Source of the DNA: Megalobrama amblycephala | Lineage: Eukaryota; Chordata; Actinopteri; Cypriniformes; Xenocyprididae | DNA length: 64,000 bases | Assembly: GCF_018812025.1 (NCBI RefSeq) | Contig: NC_063062.1 | Coordinates: forward strand, 40,516,340 to 40,580,339 | Reading direction: 5' to 3' | Part shown: piece by piece, positions 35,176-45,488 of the stretch | How positions within the stretch are numbered: position 1 is the first letter of the stretch | Layout of the letters: each line of letters opens with the position of its first letter | Translations under genes and position numbers: made by a program | The notes under the pieces: generated by a model | Seen by the model: the letters and a program-made list of their open reading frames with translations, nothing else | The model's database searches: none | What the model was told of the DNA's origin: nothing

Positions 35176-36234
35176 TCAGAACAAAGATGCAAATAACAAA
35201 CGACATGACACTTAAAATATAACAAAAATACAAGTTTTTCAGGTACAGTATATGCTATATTGTGAGAAATACTACAGATATCGAATAATCAAATGTGATA
35301 ATATAGTAATTTTTGTATGAATTAAATACACATTGAGCCTTATGTGAGTGATTTTCTCTTAGTCTGTTGTCGACTGATGAACATTAATGACACAGGTTTA
35401 TTAGGCTACTGTCACTTTAAGAGCGAACGCACTGATCTAATATACTGGTCTCTTCCACCTGTTTGTGTTCATTTAACCCTCTGGAGTCTGAGGCTGATTT
35501 GGGGCCTGGAGAAGTTTTGGCATGCCCTGACATTTGTGTTTTTTCAGTTGTTCATAAACATATTAATGACAAAATTGTCATTACACTGTATTCAGCACAA
35601 ACTAGGCTACCATAATATGTGAGGAACATGTATGCACATGTTTGTGTTTTTGAAGGAATAACGTTTATGCGTGGTTATTGAAAAAACAAAAAACTTAAGT
35701 CACTGAAATAAAGCCAAAAAAAGTATATTAAATCTGTGTTTACAAGACTTCTGAGTATTGGAGGTTGTAGGCTAGAGTTTTTGCTTCAAAATTATGTAAA
35801 AATTATAATGCCTACTCCATATAAAACAATATATTGATTTAGTTTTTGCAAGACACTTTTTGTCAAGAAACACAGTATGCGTGGAGGCATGAATCATCAT
35901 GAATAATGGCTCATTTACACCTGAGAAGACAAAAGAATTGCATAATAATGACCTGAAATGACTTGCATATTAATGAGGCCTTTCAGTCAGGTAGGCTGTG
36001 AAAAAACCCCTCTGTAATCATGTCTCAGCTCAATTTAAAATAATGGTATTCTATTATATTCTTTAAAATATAATGTATTTCTGTGATGCAAAGAGTCTGA
36101 ATATAGGCTTCTAGTTTAAAAGCATGCACATTTGGAGAAATATTGATGGATTCTCATATGTTTATGTCAATTTTCTATACAGAGGAGTTATATTTATTCT
36201 ATATTAATTGTCATAACTATGAGCGCTGGTGTTT
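35176..36234. other. unassigned AT-rich stretch
   Basis: No recognised gene. ORFs here are short and unremarkable. Confidence 0.4.
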
Positions 36235-36686
36235 TCAGGTGATACTTGCAGCTGGAGGGCGCTCTGTACACCTTTAGTCCACAAATTATTCTAAAGAAGA
36301 AGAGGACATTTCAGGAATGGTGTTTTCAATTCATACTTGTAGCCAGAGGGCGCTCTCTGTACACATTTAGTCCACAAATTATTCTAAAGAAGAAGAGGAC
36401 ATTTCAGGAAGATGTTTTCAATTCATACTTGCAGCCGGAGGGCGCTCTCTGTACACATTTAGTCCACAAATTATTCTAAAGAAGAAGAGGACATTTCAGG
36501 AAGATGTTTTCAATTCATACTTGCAGCCGGAGGGCGCTCTCTGTACACATTTAGTCCACAAATTATTCTAAAGAAGAAGAGGACATTTCAGGAATGATGT
36601 TTTCAATTCATACTTGCAGCCGGAGGGCGCTCTCTGTACACATTTAGTCCACAAATTATTCTAAAGAAGAAGAGGACATATCAGGA
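36235..36686 (+). repeat. five tandem copies of a 92-bp unit with a GAGGGCGCTC core
   Basis: GAGGGCGCTCT occurs at 36255, 36346, 36438, 36530 and 36623 (spacings 91-93 bp). The unit continues with TACACATTTAGTCCACAAAT and AAGAAGAAGAGGACATTTCA. The core GCC(A/G)GAGGGCGCTCT resembles the CTCF consensus. The 77-codon ORF is a by-product. Confidence 0.95.
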
Positions 36687-36689
36687 ACT

Positions 36690-37897
36690 AACGGCATGTC
36701 TTCCAAAGGTTGTTAACCATGGCTTTTACATACAGATAAACACTTTTCAAGACAATAAATACACGATTGAGACGATGAATGCCTGTATTGACTCATAATT
36801 TGCCTCTGAATAGCGCTGGCTCCGTGGGCGTGGCCGCATTAGCAGATAATGAGCTGAATCACGGACTTCTGACATGTCTATTTTCATACAGATTACATAA
36901 ACACAGAATTTTTGTTTTCGATATGACTTACACGATTTAAAACCTGACATTTCAAAGTGTCTTTAGACATAAGTGTAATTTTTTTGTGATTAGTATTCAC
37001 TAAGTTATAGTTTATTTTCTGAGAACTATCAGATTGGACTTTGTTCAGAGGGAGACGACAGATCATGCATCATTTTAGTTTTCTTTATTTTACAAAAAGC
37101 ACAACATTTTGTTTTTACTCTGAGTGTAAACAAATAAAAGAAGATATTCTATAGTTTCAATTGATATATTACTTATGTCTCTATGACAAAAAATGACGGA
37201 GTATTTTAAGTCTGTTTTGCTGCAATGTGAAAAACTGCAAAATGCACCGGCGCGTTTTCAGACCTCAGGGAGTTAAGACATAACTGACTGTGTTTACATG
37301 AAAACTTGATGTTTTCTGTGTGTATTTGACTGTTCATGCTGTCTGAGAGAGGCAGTCAGATGATGATGATGAAGAAAACTAACAAATAGGTCTCTGTTTT
37401 TTCCGTTCTTGGCCCCTAATAATGATAAGAACACTAACAAACTAAAATGTTGCTTTAGGTGCTTGTTTTGGCCTCTTAAACACCTTCAGTCAGTTTGTGT
37501 GTGTTTTATTCATTTAATTGCTGAAATGGCCTTGAAAACTGCATCTGCTGCTGTGCACAAGCTGACCTGAGCAGCTTCTGCAGTTATCCATATTCATGTG
37601 TGTCCGTCCCTCTGTATCTGCCTCATTATGTGAACGTCCAGAATCTCAAATATACATCCGTTGTTTATGAGAGGAGCTTCTGTTCAATAGAGGAAGGAAC
37701 ACAGATGCATTGAACTCAGACAATACCTGAAACAGGATGAAAACTTCATGATCCCATTTCTGGTTTTATGGTGTTCCATACGGAGGAGTCGTTTCTGTGA
37801 TGATCCATACATTCAAGAGCAAAACATATTCTTTTCAACAGTATATTGTATAAGATATGTAGTATACATATGTAAATGCTTAATATTTAGGGTTTTT

Positions 37898-37946
<49 letters not shown>

Positions 37947-38270
37947 CTCTTTTATGACATTTTAGACATGATCTCTTACACATCTACTAATGCCAAACTC
38001 AAAAATCACATTCCCAGAATCCACCCACCTGTTCCTCAACGCTTCGACCCACAGAGAAGAGTGCGGTTAAAAATACTTCTTCTGATTCTGCTGCCGCTTT
38101 CCATCATTTACAGAAGTGTTTCTATAACAACCACCAGAGCTGGATGTGAGGTGAAGAGGGACGGGGACGTCCGGATACTCTTGGGAGGCTGGGAAACATG
38201 GGATCGCACTGCCAATCTGGCCTGACCCATCTCCACCACATGAGGAAAATAAATTATGCTTTGCTTCAGC
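36690..38270. other. unassigned non-coding stretch with (TG)n
   Basis: A (TG)n run at about 37900-37944. The adjacent ORFs through it are artefacts. No supported exon. Confidence 0.45.
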
Positions 38271-38742
38271 TTAAATTATGACATAAAAAGTCAAAATTAT
38301 GACACACTAAATCATAATTATGAGACAAAAAGTCAAAATTATGGCAAAGTATCAAAATTATGACAGTCATTAAAAATATAAATTATTACATAAAGTCAAA
38401 ATTGATAAAGTAAAAATTATGACAGGGTCATAATTATGATAGGAAAGACTAGTCAAAATTATGACACAAGTCATATTTTTGAAATGTTGTCTTAATTATG
38501 ACAAAAAGTAAATTATGGCATACTAAGTCATAATTATGAGATAAAAAGTCAAAATTATGACATTCTAAATCATTTATCAGATAAGAGCTCAAAATTATGA
38601 CATAAAATATTGAAATTATGACATACTACGTCATTAAAAATATAAATTGAGATGACAATGAGATTAAGTCAAAATTATGAAATACTAAATCAATTATGAG
38701 ATACAAGCTTAAAATTATGACATACTAAGTCATAATTACAAA
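38271..38742. repeat. degenerate AAGTCAAAATTATGACATA repeat tract
   Basis: About 20 imperfect copies of a 17-24 bp unit (AAAAAGTCAAAATTATGACA, TAAATCATAATTATGAGA). It is similar in spirit to, but distinct in sequence from, the 21-bp minisatellite. Confidence 0.8.
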
Positions 38743-39504
38743 AAATTGATCAAAAGTTAAAATGATGCATGATTTTTTTTCTTATATTGTGGCAGAAATG
38801 TGCTGAGTCAGTGTTCTCTTCAACAGCAGGTGCAGGTGAACTGAGAGGAGCAAAACTTTCTTTGGTTGGCATCGAAGCATAATTATCAGTCAGATCTGAA
38901 TCCGGACGGGTTTTACTGCCGAAACGCCTGATCCTCAGACTGATTTGCATCCACTTACTCAGACGATCAGCCCACGCTCAATTGAAGCTGGAGAAACGCG
39001 GCGTCAGGCCCTTCTGAGTGCTCCGTGACTCATCAAGATGCTGCTGCCAAACGCTTCTTCTTTTTAAATCTACAAAACTACATCTGCTGGAGCCAACATG
39101 GCAGAGTTTGATTTGAAGGAAGGAGTGGAGGAGCTGAAGAAGAGGAGCTGATGTGTGGGTGTGTGGAGTTTGGCATATGTGCCCTCTCTACAAACACACA
39201 CTGCCCACGCAGCACTACACGCCGTTTACACGCCTGCATACATGGACTATTTTTACTCTGAGCACATATAGGATGAAGGAAGGAAAAGGAGTAGGACTGG
39301 CTATTTAAGTCAGAGTCGAATGAGAGGAAAACACTCCTCACAATGTATATAAAATCCTATAGGATTATGTAAGACAAAAAAATGTTTGGGTCAAATATGG
39401 ACAGACCCAACCGTTGGTTTTAGTGTAGTTAAATGTAGATGCCACTTTAAAGAACTGGAGCAAAATTGTGTCTTTATAGGTAATTATATATTTCAGCTAA
39501 CAAT
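38743..39504. other. unassigned non-coding stretch
   Basis: No recognised gene. A fragment near 39385-39430 (TTTGGGTCAAATATGGAC, AGACCCAACC) resembles the inner part of the CACTCTAAAAAATG MITE. Confidence 0.4.
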
Positions 39505-39872
39505 AATATATTCTAAGAACATTTCCCAATATTCCCATTACGAAAACATTATTCTGAATGTTCAAAACAAATGTTTTAAAAAAAGGTTTTTCTTGGTTAT
39601 ATATGCACATTAATGGAACATTCCATTTTATTATCTTCAAACATTATGGAAACGTTACTTTTGAATGTTCTCTGAATGTTCTGAAACAAGCAACATTTAA
39701 AAAACGTTCCATGAATGATGTATAAATAATGTTTTTGTTCTAAGATTTAGATTTGAGAACATTATTAAAGACCAGATAACTTTGAACAAATGCTCTATTA
39801 ACGTTCCTGGATAAATGTTCAAACATAACTTTAAGAGAACCTTACCAGAACGTTCTGCGAATGTTCCCTGTT
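39505..39872 (+). repeat. AACGTT/GAATGTTC-rich dispersed repeat, copy 1
   Basis: Repeated ACGTTCC and GAATGTTCTCTGAATGTTCTG motifs end with CTTTAAGAGAACCTTACCAG and AACGTTCTGCGAATGTTC. It is matched in reverse complement at 49952-50325, and a short fragment recurs at about 43258-43300. Confidence 0.75.
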
Positions 39873-40094
39873 GGACTAATACTTGATCATCTGCCCTTAT
39901 ACTGTATGATCCTCAAACAAATTTCCATTCACTTACTTTCAAAATTTCAGTGCTACAGTATCCCACAGAGAACAAAACTGCAGTGAGGGATGTGTAATTT
40001 AGTCAAATGAGAGAAGCGGTCAGGAGCTGAATGCTTTTCAATATCAATTATCTGATCCGCCCTGCCACACTTCTCATTTTCTGATTTGTAAGTA

Positions 40095-41676
40095 CAAACC
40101 CGATTCCAAAAAAGTTGGGACACTGTACAAATTGTGAATAAAAAAGGAATGCAATAATTTACAAATCTCATAAACTTATATTTTATTCACAATAGAATAT
40201 GGATAACATATCAAATGTTGAAAGTGAGACATTTTGAAATGTCATGCCAAATATTGGCTCATTTTGGATTTCACGAGAGCTACACATTCCAAAAAAGTTG
40301 GGACAGGTAGCGATAAGAGGCCGGAAAAGTTAAATGTACATATAAGGAACAGCTGGAGGACCAATTTGCAACTTATTAGGTCAATTGGCAACATGATTGG
40401 ATATAAAAAGAGCCTCTCAGAGTGGCAGTGTCTCTCAGAAGTCAAGATGGGCAGAGGATCACCAATTCCCCCAATGCTGCGGCCAAAAATAGTGGAGCAA
40501 TATCAGAAAGGAGTTTCTCAGAGAAAAATTGCAAAGAGTTTGAAGTTATCATCATCTACAGTGCATAATATCATCCAAAGATTCAGAGAATCTGGAACAA
40601 TCTCTGTGCGTAAGGGTCAAGGCCGCGAAACCATACTGGATGCCCGTGATCTTCGGGCCCTTAGACGGCACTGCATCACATACAGGAATGCTACTGTAAT
40701 GGAAATCACAACATGGGCTCAGGAATACTTCCAGAAAACATTGTCGGTGAACACAATCCACCGTGCCATTCGCCGTTGCCGGCTAAAACTCTATAGGTCA
40801 AAAAAGAAGCCATATCTAAACATGATCCAGAAGCGCAGGCGTTTTCTCTGGGCCAAGGCTCATTTAAAATGGACTGTGGCAAAGTGGAAAACTGTTCTGT
40901 GGTCAGACGAATCAAAAGTTCTTTTTGGAAAACTGGGACGCCATGTCATCCAGACTAAAGAGGACAAGGACAACCCAAGTTGTTATCAGCGCTCAGTTCA
41001 GAAGCCTGCATCTCTGATGGTATGGGGTTGCATGAGTGCGTGTGGCATGGGCAGCTTACACATCTGGAAAGGCACCATCAATGCTGAAAGGTATATCCAA
41101 GTTCTAGAACAACATATGCTCCCATCCAGACGTCGTCTCTTTCAGGGAAGACCTTGCAATTTCCAACATGACAATGCCAGACCACATACTGCATCAATTA
41201 CAACATCATGGCTGCGTAGAAGAAGGATCCGGGTACTGAAATGGCCAGCCTGCAGTCCAGATCTTTCACCCATAGAAAACATTTGGCGCATCATAAAGAG
41301 GAAGATGCGACAAAGAAGACCTAAGACAGTTGAGCAACTAGAAGCCTGTATTAGACAAGAATGGGACAACATTCCTATTCCTAAACTTGAGCAACTTGTC
41401 TCCTCAGTCCCCAGACGTTTGCAGACTGTGATAAAAAGAAGAGGGGATGCCACACAGTGGTAAACATGGCCTTGTCCCAACTTTTTTGAGATGTGTTGAT
41501 GCCATGAAATTTAAAATCAACTTATTTTTCCCTTAAAATGATACATTTTCTCAGTTTAAACATTTGATATGTCATCTATGTTGTATTCTGAATAAAATAT
41601 TGAAATTTGAAACTTCCACATCATTGCATTCTGTTTTTATTCACAATTTGTACAGTGTCCCAACTTTTTTGGTTTG
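40095..41676 (+). mobile_element. complete Tc1-like transposon, 1582 bp
   Basis: It is flanked by TA (40093-40094 and 41677-41678). The long terminal inverted repeats (about 200 bp) each carry two copies of a TTCCAAAAAAGTTGGGACA box: outer at about 40102 and 41654, inner at about 40289 and 41470. This is the IR/DR layout of fish Tc1 elements. It encloses one intact transposase gene. The right flank joins a retroposon-like tail (GATAAAAGCATCTGCTAAAT). Confidence 0.93.
40447..41463 (+). CDS. Tc1/mariner-family transposase, intact, 338 residues
   Basis: This enzyme would bind the element's terminal repeats and perform cut-and-paste transposition into TA sites. From MGRGSPIPPM (40447) the frame is unbroken to TAA at 41461-41463. 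The N-terminal paired-like DNA-binding region (about 1-115) has helix-turn-helix phrases (VSQRKIAKSLKLSSSTVHNI, VNTIHRAIRR). The catalytic core follows with D154 (WSDESK), D242 (FQHDNARPH) and E277 (SPIENIW). There are 34 residues between D242 and E277, the DD34E signature. The length of about 340 is normal. The frame is open upstream to 40234, but that part lies in the terminal repeat, and the family start and length favour 40447. The basic KRKMRQRRP stretch is typical. Activity is not proven. Confidence 0.93.
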   Translation: MGRGSPIPPMLRPKIVEQYQKGVSQRKIAKSLKLSSSTVHNIIQRFRESGTISVRKGQGRETILDARDLRALRRHCITYRNATVMEITTWAQEYFQKTLSVNTIHRAIRRCRLKLYRSKKKPYLNMIQKRRRFLWAKAHLKWTVAKWKTVLWSDESKVLFGKLGRHVIQTKEDKDNPSCYQRSVQKPASLMVWGCMSACGMGSLHIWKGTINAERYIQVLEQHMLPSRRRLFQGRPCNFQHDNARPHTASITTSWLRRRRIRVLKWPACSPDLSPIENIWRIIKRKMRQRRPKTVEQLEACIRQEWDNIPIPKLEQLVSSVPRRLQTVIKRRGDATQW

Positions 41677-41678
41677 TA

Positions 41679-41850
41679 GCTTTAGATAAAAGCATCTGCT
41701 AAATGAATAAATGCAAATGTTTGGAACTTTCATTACTAGCACTTCTGGTGTTCATCGCCTCTTTAAGATGAACCGCTCATGTTCCTCATTTAAGTCTCTT
41801 TGGATAAAATCATCTGCTGAAGGAATAATGTAAATGTAATTCAAATACCT
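41679..41850 (+). repeat. two retroposon-like tails
   Basis: GATAAAAGCATCTGCTAAATGAATAAATGC at about 41686 and TTGGATAAAATCATCTGCTG...AATGTAAATG at about 41800 match the 3' tail of a common teleost interspersed repeat, from memory. The Tc1 element is inserted next to the first one. Confidence 0.55.
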
Positions 41851-44270
41851 TGATTTTCCTGTGTTTGTCAGTTCAGTTAGTCATATATATACAGCAGACA
41901 GAGATTGGTCATCTTGTTTACTACTTTAGCTCTGTTTTTTAATTAGAATGGATAATTAAACCAACACAGATCATCTTGCCCGTCAGTATTTGACTTTCTG
42001 AGCTTGTGTTCTCACCTCTTTGGCCTGGTGTCAACTACAAATTCATACAACCAATTTTTCACACCATTACAACAGGAAAGGGAATTTAATATTTAATGCC
42101 AATTAGAAAGAGCAGAGCAGAGGTAATTAAAGCTGCTGCGTGTCGTTTCACACGTACAAAAACAAAAATATGTTTTCAGAGCAAACTGAGGTCAGTGTTT
42201 ATGTGTAAGCAGAGATGAAACATCTTAAAGTCTTACTTAATCACTTAATTCTTCTTCTTCTGGTTAGATATAAGTTACATCACCAAAGACAAAAATAATA
42301 TATTTTTGTAATGCAATAAAAGATTTATCATTAAATCTCATATTATCAGAATTTGTCTGACAAAGATCAAAAAAGGCAATTTCACTTATTCCCGTCCCAA
42401 ACAAACGGATCAATAACTGATTGATTTTCTCCAATATTAGAGTGTTATTCCAGCTCAATTTTTAGATGTCGCAACCAAACACTGATCAGAATTATCAACA
42501 AATTCTTCAAATCATTATTTAAACTTCATTTTTGCTTGTACTTTTAGTTTTTGTTTTAGACAAATTGTTTTTCAGAATATGCAAAAAGACTTCACATTGT
42601 TCTTAGGCAAGGAAAAAATGTAAATTCACAAATTGCAAAAACTCTTTTTATGAGTGGAATACATATTTTGATTCTGTTTCACATTTTGGGGATCAGTTGG
42701 GAGTATTTTTTGCTCTTGGCTATAGCCTACTTTTTTTTTTTTTTTTTTTTTTTTTTGTATTTAAAAATGAATTTCAAATAAAAACTGAGTTTTGAAGTGT
42801 TTGCAGTTCAGAGGTGTTTGTCAGTGAGTGATGCTCTGCTGCCCTCTGGTGTTTTCATCCTGAATATTTTTAGCTTGATATCTGTGAAAATGACAGAATG
42901 GTGCAATAGTGCATAAGAAGTAAAGAAAACCTTTCGATTCTCTGCTTTTTTAACACGAGTTAAAGTGATCAGATGATCAAAACACTCTTACAGTGGAGAT
43001 AAAGTTCATGTGCTGGAGAAATTGAATTTTTGAATTTGAAAATGTTTGAATTTGTTGTTTTTTATTTGTTGAGCTGTGAGTATTTCAGTGAAGCACAACT
43101 CTTCATATCTGTGTCATTTCCACACTGAACACTGAATCCATACAGTGCAGGTCAGGTAATGAATGACATGATTGTGTTTTGTACTAGTCTACTGATGTCA
43201 TGATCCGGAACAACAGGAGAGCACATACACATTCAGATATTCCTTCACAAGTGTATAACTTTAAGAGAACCTTGCCAGAACGTTCTGAGAACGTTAGCAG
43301 AAATGATTTGCTCTTCACCACTCCTGTCCGTCAGATCGATGGAGTTGCAGGAGTCTGATTGGTCCATGAGTCTGATTATTGCTGGATTATTCTGTTGCAT
43401 CATGTAACTGCGACTGTCCTTACAGTCACTTCTGTTCTTCTGCTTCAACCCTTCGCAGTGACCTAAATAATGTCCCAGTTTAACATGAGCTCTGTCTCAG
43501 GTTAGGAGGAAGAGAATGTGTTTTCATCCTATGAAAAATCAATGCTGATTTATGAGTTCCCCAACACTGTAACCTCCTTAATGTTTAATCTCCATCCAGT
43601 TTTGAAGATGTATGTGGTGCATTAAGCACTTTAGAAGTGGCTTTTTGAACTGCTTTGGTTATAGAAGAGAACTGATAGAAATGCAACACTAAACTCATTA
43701 ATATGCCTTTAATTCATCCATTACATTTCTACTTTATTTTGTTGTTGTTTTTAACTGGTTTGGGAGTGCAAAGCAAGTCATGCTGGGCTGTAATTTTAAT
43801 TTCCATAAATTGAAAACTCTGCATAACACTGGCTGAACGACTGAACGACTGAACGACTGAAGGACGGAGTGTTAGACGTGTCGTGTTTCGAGCCTGTGCT
43901 TCAGTCTGATCATATGTTCTGACAAGCATTAGATTGTATATTGGGGGTTATAAATGCAACATCAGCTCAATTAAGTTATATATTTTAATTGGCATGGGTG
44001 ATGACATGTCAGTGATATTTGAAGCAAAATTTCAGAGCTTTAGGATAAACAAGCACTGTGTGCCCTTAAATGATTTTCTGTTCAAAATGTTTCTGTGCAC
44101 CTGCTTTATGACAAATTTAGTATATCTTGATCTGAAAGTAACTGCATGTCCTGAGTAGGTCATTCTCTCAAATGTTCATGTGATCTTTCCCTTTAACTCT
44201 TATTGATATTGAAATAACCTACACACATTCATCTCAGCCTGGCAGAGAGTTGCGTGTTTTCTGCAGAGCG
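41851..44270. other. unassigned non-coding stretch upstream of shank2 exon 1
   Basis: A poly-T tract at about 42731-42756 and an AACGTTCT repeat fragment at 43258-43300. No supported exon. Short ORFs here have no recognisable motif. Confidence 0.45.
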
Positions 44271-44286
44271 TCACTAGGGGGCCGAA
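44270..44286 (+). promoter_or_regulatory. CTCF-like motif upstream of shank2
   Basis: GTCACTAGGGGGCCGAA fits the CTCF core (CACTAGGGGGC) closely and lies about 1 kb upstream of exon 1. This is a motif match by eye only; occupancy is unknown. Confidence 0.3.
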
Positions 44287-44389
44287 CTGAACAGGAGCAA
44301 CTCTGGATTTCATTTATTTTAATAGTATCTCACCTACTTCTCACACATTTAGGATTTTCAGAGAACTTCACTGGCACGAGCCTTTTCTA

Positions 44390-44566
44390 CCGAACACTGT
44401 GAACTCTACTTTTGTTTTTCATCGGTCAGGTGCTCCGTTCAAGTGACATCAAGGATTTATTACGACTCACTCTGGATTCTAGTGGCTGATGAAGAGCATC
44501 TTCTCCTCTTCAGTGTTTTCTGTGGATTAAAACACACAGACAGAAAGAAGCATTGAAGATTTTCAG
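44390..44566 (+). other. candidate non-coding leader exon of shank2
   Basis: A leader exon is required because exon 1 has an acceptor six bases before the ATG. This stretch ends in a strong donor, TTTTCAG|GTAAAC at 44566/44567, lies 0.7 kb upstream, looks non-repetitive and contains no in-frame coding pattern. The left edge is arbitrary and no TATA box or CpG island is evident. The true leader exon could equally be farther upstream or outside the window. Confidence 0.3.
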
Positions 44567-45290
44567 GTAAACTGAATAACTGCTTTTCATTGTTGCATTT
44601 AATGTTGTTCATTTTTAACAAATACAGCCTTATTGTTTACTGCGGTTGACTGATTGTATACAGTTTCTTACCTCTTCAGAAAGCACAACAAGGGTGTGGT
44701 AACCCATAATGAAGTTCACGAGAAGCTTATTATACAGTATAACATCTGATCCTCCTCATCTTCTCTTTCAGCCTGTATTTATAAATGTGTGGCCTATAGT
44801 TCTTTCTTTATACTGCTTCAGAATCAGAGAGATCAAGATCTCAACTCAAGGTCAGCACGTCACATCATGTCAGCTCTGTGTGATCAAGCAAACTCATGTG
44901 TTGTGATGGCATGAGTGTGGAGATGAATGGACTACATGAGAAAAGAGCGCAGAAGATCTGCTGCACAGCTCCAATTAGAAACTCTTTATTTGGAAGCGCT
45001 CCACTGTGTCGTGTCCTATATACTGCAACCTTTAGCAGAAACTGCGTGGAAGAGAGTCGGGGTTGCCAGATCTGCGTAACAAAACCGATCAAAACCAGCC
45101 CAAACAGCCAAACTCAAAACATGCCACTCCCTCCCCTGAAATACAGTCACTGTTATGCATTACACACAATTTGAATTTCATAAAAATGCTTCTGTGGATG
45201 ACATATGGTGCTTTCTTCTTTACTAGTAAGGAAGGAGAATCGGTCAAATCTCAAATGCTGCTTTTGTATATGTGTGTTTTTCAGCTGAAT

Positions 45291-45488
45291 ATGCCGCGGA
45301 GCCCGACGTCCAGCGAGGAGGAGATGGCCCAGAGCTTCTCTGACTCTTCTCAGGACTGCAGCTCACACAGTTCCAGAGACGAGGTCGTCTACGAGACCAT
45401 ACGAGCAGGACGGCCGGCCGGTCACATGACGGACCCCCAGAGCAGCTCGCTCAGCGTACGAGTGTTCATCCCTGACCTGCAGCAGACA
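45291..45488 (+). CDS. shank2: shank2 coding exon 1 (residues 1-66)
   Basis: The exon begins at 45285 after the acceptor TTTTTCAG, leaving only six untranslated bases (CTGAAT) before the ATG at 45291. At least one leader exon must therefore exist upstream. It ends at 45488 with ...CTGCAGCAGACA followed by the donor GTGAGT, in phase 0. It encodes the SHANK2-type start MPRSPTSSEEEMAQSFSD, then a serine/acid-rich stretch (19-50), and opens the SPN domain with LSVRVFIPDLQQT (54-66), including R57. Read-through ORFs running upstream and into the intron here are not real. The match to the SHANK2 N-terminus fixes the start codon. Confidence 0.93.

Noticed and set aside
36246..36479. 77-codon ORF with repeated FSPQIILKKKRTFQE
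   Set aside because: It is a by-product of the 92-bp tandem repeat. The unit length is not a multiple of three and the frame is lost after two copies.
40234..40446. N-terminal extension of the Tc1 transposase to 409 residues
   Set aside because: The extension lies in the left terminal repeat. The family start MGRGSPIP at 40447 and the usual length of about 340 residues fit better.
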